The translations under genes were made by a program, and so were the position numbers. A stretch of DNA of 64,000 bases from CAYYYW01 sp964476245 (GTDB taxonomy: Bacteria; Patescibacteriota; Microgenomatia; UBA1406; HO2-37-13b). Of the stretch, positions 61,057-64,000 are shown one piece after another. The stretch spans positions 1 through 64,000 of the forward strand of contig CAYYYW010000003.1 in the NCBI GenBank assembly GCA_964476245.1. Direction: 5' to 3'. Position 1 is the stretch's first letter, and the number at the start of each line of letters is the position of its first letter. Below the pieces are notes generated by a model. It made no database searches. It was not told where the DNA came from and was given only the letters and a program-made list of their open reading frames with translations.

Positions 61057-62577
61057 TCATTTTTCTTGCACTTGAAAGAAAAATATGGACGATTTGTTTC
61101 CTGGTTTGTCAAACCTATCAATCAATTTTATCGGCCAATCAAGAGGAAAATTCTCTCGGTGGGCAAAAACCGCATAGACAAAATTTTCACTTAAAAATTT
61201 TTTATTTTCAATTATATTCTCTTTATTCAACGGCCAATAACCTTTAATAGTAATTCTGTCGTCTTTCTTCAAGAAGACATCCAAAACATCACCAGCCATG
61301 CCAAAATTTCCTTCAGCTAATAAAATCACTGGTTTTTCTTTGGATTTTTCTCTCACATAATCAACTATTTCTTTTGCTCCATAACCCGAAGTCCAGCTTT
61401 CAATATATTGACCTCGGTCATCCGGTAGAAAGGGAATTTTTGGGGAATGGAATAATATGGTGTAATTAAAATAAAAGGTAAAAATATAGCTAACCAACAA
61501 TAATCCAGGCCAAACAACCGACCTTTTGCTTCTAACTGAAAAAAAATAAGCAGCAAAAATAACAAACGGTGTTAAAAGAAAAATAAAATAACGTGAGTAC
61601 AAAACTCTCATAAAAAACAACATAATAAAACATGGAATTAGCATCCAAATTAAAAAATAGAAAACGAGTGATTTTTTGTTCTTAAAGATTAAATAAAAAC
61701 CGAAAAGTCCAAAAATAAAGGTCGCCCAACCTAAATTGTGAATCAGGTGAATTGGAATATAAGAAAAGTTATACCAAAATACGGTAAAAGGTTCTTTTAT
61801 AACCTCATCAAAAGTTCTCACAAAGGTTTTATTTTTTTCACCAACAAAATGAAGAAAAGGAGACAAACGCTGGACATTGTAAATCAAAAATGAAAGAAGA
61901 ATTACCATCCCAAAAAGAATAATAAAATTAACCATCGGCTTAATATTGGATTTTAAATTCTTCTTGAGGGTTAAAATTGGAGCAAAAATAGCTAATCCTA
62001 AAAAAAGACTAACTGATGACTTTGCTAGCAAAAAAAATCCTGACAATAAACCAAAAATGAGAGTCACATCAAATCTTAAAGTTCTTACCAACAAAATTGA
62101 GAAAAGGAATAGCCAAACAAAAGAAGCATTAACTAATGAATCCACCATCGCCAGGCGATCAAAGAAAAGATAAAAAGGAGTAATTATGTAAAGAAATGAG
62201 GTAATGTAAGCAACTTTTTTCCCAAAAAGATAATACGCTAAAGCAAAGATTCCTGATAAGGCAAAAAAACCGCTAAAAACCCCAAACAATCTTCCAGCCA
62301 AAAGAGCGTTGTCCGGAAATAATTTTAAAAATGGAATTGTTAACCAAGTCTGGAGAGGTTGTCTGCCATCGGTTAGAGAAATAAACCGCCATGAAGCATC
62401 ATGCCAAGCCACTTTTGCCCAATGAATGTATATTCCTTCATCGGTAAAGATTGGAAATTTGGTTAAATTAATCAACCTTGTGATAAAATAGAGTGAAATA
62501 ATCAAAACTAAAAAAAAAGCATCTTTTTTTATAAATCTTCTTTTTATCCTGATTAAAACAGTAAAAACGTCAAACAT
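61057..62577 (-). CDS. GT-C membrane glycosyltransferase (PMT/ArnT-like)
   Basis: This 506-residue protein has about 11 helices. The first outside loop is FPIFTDEGIYIHWAKVAWHDASW with the Asp-Glu pair of PMT_2 enzymes, followed by DGRQPLQTWLTIPFLKLFPD in place of the HPP loop. A short soluble C-terminal domain (from about 385) includes VILLAEGNFGMAGDVLDVFL. Among the GT-C genes of the window it has the clearest catalytic motif. It converges with the preceding gene, whose stop is 12 bases away. Confidence 0.87.
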   Translation of the reverse strand: MFDVFTVLIRIKRRFIKKDAFFLVLIISLYFITRLINLTKFPIFTDEGIYIHWAKVAWHDASWRFISLTDGRQPLQTWLTIPFLKLFPDNALLAGRLFGVFSGFFALSGIFALAYYLFGKKVAYITSFLYIITPFYLFFDRLAMVDSLVNASFVWLFLFSILLVRTLRFDVTLIFGLLSGFFLLAKSSVSLFLGLAIFAPILTLKKNLKSNIKPMVNFIILFGMVILLSFLIYNVQRLSPFLHFVGEKNKTFVRTFDEVIKEPFTVFWYNFSYIPIHLIHNLGWATFIFGLFGFYLIFKNKKSLVFYFLIWMLIPCFIMLFFMRVLYSRYFIFLLTPFVIFAAYFFSVRSKRSVVWPGLLLVSYIFTFYFNYTILFHSPKIPFLPDDRGQYIESWTSGYGAKEIVDYVREKSKEKPVILLAEGNFGMAGDVLDVFLKKDDRITIKGYWPLNKENIIENKKFLSENFVYAVFAHRENFPLDWPIKLIDRFDKPGNKSSIFFFQVQEK

Positions 62578-62714
62578 ATTACCAAAAACCTCATTAAATT
62601 TTATCTTGAGAATACTAATTATTATTTCAATTTGTATATTTTAACATTACCAATTATCTAGGTCTCGAATTTTTCTGGGCGCAAATTTGATATACTATTA
62701 TAAGGTAAATTTAT

Positions 62715-63872
62715 ATGTTTAAATTATACATCAAGAATCCTCTGCCCTTTCTAGTTATTGCTTTTATCACTATAATCTCAACTCTAATTCTTTGGTCACC
62801 ATTTATTTTAAAAAGTCGAAAAATCAATGGCATTAAAATTGATCTCCCTGGCTTTCAAACGGTAATACAACAATGGGATGGTCCTTTATATATTATTCCG
62901 GCCAAAACTTTTTATGATTTAACGAAAATAGATATTCCTAATCAAGGTTTTATTCTTTCCCTGCCATTAAGCGCTAAATACTTTGCTGCCCATTTTCCTA
63001 TATATCCATTAACGATTAAGTTTTTATCATCGTTCTTCAGTTATCCAAAAGCGATGTTAACTTCAACCTTAATTGCCTCAATTTTGCTCTTTTCTTTTTT
63101 TTACTATTTTCTTAAAAAACTTAAGTTAACTTCTCATCCCTTGTGGTTAACTTTTATTTTTATGTTTATTACCCCAAGATTTTTTGTTATTCGCTCCGTG
63201 GGCTCACCTGAACCTTTATTTATCCTGTTGATTCTGCTCTCTTTATTTTTTTTCCTGAATGAGGACTACTTACTTGCAGGAACAATGGGAAGCTTAGCGA
63301 CGATGACAAAAACTCCAGGAATTTTGCTTTTTTTTGCTTACTTGTTATATTTTATTGAACAATACCTCAAAACAAAGAAGCTCCAATCAAAGTGGTTTTG
63401 GATAGTGTTAATCCCGATAGGATTGCTTTCTGTTTTTCTTTTATATCTTAAACAATATGGAGATTTTTTTGCCTATTTTCATTCAGGTGATAATATTCAT
63501 CTAACCTTTCTACCTTTTTCTGTGTTTAATTTCCAAAAAAAATGGGTGGGAACAGCCTGGCTGGAGGAAATAATTTTCTTTTATTTTTTATATCTTATGG
63601 CTGCGTTTAAATTATTCAAAAAAGAATCCTTAAAACCTATTTTTTATTTCATGGTCATTTTTTTCTTGGCCATAATTTCTGTGGAACACCGCGATATCTC
63701 CCGTTATTCTTTACCTCTTTTACCTTTAGCTCTAATCGCTTTTGAAAAGTTTTTTACTTCAAAAAAATTTCTTATTGCTTTAATCTTCCTCTTGCCGGCC
63801 ATTTATTTATATGCTTGGAATTTTATGGCATACAACATCGCCCCGATTTCCGATTGGGGACCGTTTCTGTAA
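62715..63872 (+). CDS. PIG-V/Gpi18-like GT-C mannosyltransferase-like protein
   Basis: This 385-residue membrane protein has about nine helices. An early outside loop QQWDGPLYIIPAKTFYD resembles the (R/Q)WDGxxY motif of Gpi18/PIG-V mannosyltransferases. GSPEPLFILLILLSLFFF and LATMTKTPGILLFFAYLLY match the family's next helices (where SESLF and LTRPTG are common). The end SDWGPFL is intact, with a normal stop, so the gene is not cut by the window end. TATACT near 62691 may be its -10. Confidence 0.78.
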   Translation: MFKLYIKNPLPFLVIAFITIISTLILWSPFILKSRKINGIKIDLPGFQTVIQQWDGPLYIIPAKTFYDLTKIDIPNQGFILSLPLSAKYFAAHFPIYPLTIKFLSSFFSYPKAMLTSTLIASILLFSFFYYFLKKLKLTSHPLWLTFIFMFITPRFFVIRSVGSPEPLFILLILLSLFFFLNEDYLLAGTMGSLATMTKTPGILLFFAYLLYFIEQYLKTKKLQSKWFWIVLIPIGLLSVFLLYLKQYGDFFAYFHSGDNIHLTFLPFSVFNFQKKWVGTAWLEEIIFFYFLYLMAAFKLFKKESLKPIFYFMVIFFLAIISVEHRDISRYSLPLLPLALIAFEKFFTSKKFLIALIFLLPAIYLYAWNFMAYNIAPISDWGPFL

Positions 63873-63930
63873 TTTTCCTCTTTCTTTTTACTTCTTGATT
63901 GTTTTTTATAGCCCACAAGTTTCGTAATTT

Positions 63931-63975
63931 GTTATTCTGACCCTGAGCGAGTGAAACGAGTCGAAGAGGAATAAT
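63931..63975. repeat. Partial TGTCATTC-family palindrome near the window end
   Basis: GTTATTCTGACCCTGAGCG is followed by AGTGAAACGAGTCGAAGAGG and AATAA. The ends are imperfectly complementary and the inner CCTGAGCGAGTG...CGAAGAGG is of the same kind as the palindrome at 10681-10762. Nothing else is seen after the last gene. Confidence 0.5.
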
Positions 63976-64000
63976 CACTTAACTTTATATCAAACCATCA

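Noticed and set aside
1..64000. Alternative genetic code with UGA read as Gly, as in some CPR groups
   Set aside because: UGA ends real genes here (for example the UXS-like gene and the DUF1189-like gene), no internal UGA is needed in any gene, and RF2 is present.
1..64000. CRISPR array or cas genes
   Set aside because: No regular direct repeats with unique spacers and no Cas motif were seen; the repeats present are palindromes.

Overview
The window looks like a chromosomal segment of a Candidate Phyla Radiation (Patescibacteria) bacterium, most likely of the Microgenomates group. The reasons are low G+C with many A/T homopolymers, short intergenic regions, an rpoB-rpoC-rpsL-rpsG-fusA block separated from tuf-rpsJ, many small membrane proteins, a large glycosyltransferase section, small GIY-YIG nucleases, and dispersed TGTCATTC-type palindromes. 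The phylum is an inference from gene content; no rRNA lies in the window. UGA is used as a stop and prfB is present, so the code is standard table 11. One run of 100 N (52964-53063) marks a scaffold join flanked by an identical 55-bp sequence.

Layout. 1-6.4 kb: tRNA-Gly, then a two-component system and a MacA/MacB-like exporter with a small secreted protein, ended by a strong terminator. 6.5-7.5 kb: an unknown gene and the tRNA-Cys and tRNA-Ser genes. 7.6-11.4 kb: HEAT protein, release factor 2, a PilM-like/LytR_C fusion, a cupin and an EF-Tu-domain-2-like protein. 11.4-15 kb: minus-strand small genes with their own promoters (DUF5674, PP2C-like phosphatase, GIY-YIG nuclease, inositol-phosphatase family, peptide deformylase). 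15-16.5 kb: tRNA-Tyr, a GIY-YIG relic, repeats and two small membrane proteins. 16.5-21.4 kb: rpsJ, tuf, radA and a PEGA/SH3 protein. 21.4-25.7 kb: WecA/MraY-like transferase, GT2 synthase and a CruF-like membrane protein. 25.8-29.5 kb: a Fic protein, tRNA-Lys and a second GIY-YIG nuclease. 29.8-39.9 kb: fusA, rpsG, rpsL, rpoC, rpoB. 40-64 kb: a surface-polysaccharide or protein-glycosylation region (UDP-glucose dehydrogenase, UDP-xylose synthase, a dolichol-phosphate-mannose-synthase/GtrA fusion, five GT2/GT4 enzymes, a Wzx-like flippase and many GT-C membrane proteins), interrupted by a second Fic protein.

How the parts work together. The response regulator is preceded by an 11-bp-spaced direct repeat, and nearly the same repeat stands before the exporter operon, so the two-component system probably controls the exporter. 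Many first genes carry a TATAAT-like box 6-9 bases before the ATG with no Shine-Dalgarno sequence, pointing to leaderless mRNAs; several internal operon genes have good Shine-Dalgarno sites. The 40-64 kb section can make UDP-glucuronate and UDP-xylose, load polyprenyl-phosphate sugars, and transfer and flip glycans.

The most unusual signal is at the tRNA genes. Four of five intact tRNA genes (Gly, Ser, Tyr, Lys) stand beside a broken copy of themselves. In the Gly and Lys copies the anticodon arm has been replaced by a near-perfect hairpin and the T-loop is split by another hairpin-forming insert. Related GC-rich palindromes also lie inside coding sequences: one adds 31 in-frame codons to a GT2 gene, another forms the C-terminal tail of a GT-C protein. 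GIY-YIG nuclease genes or relics lie next to two of these tRNA loci. This suggests a short palindromic mobile element that targets tRNA genes and tolerates open reading frames.
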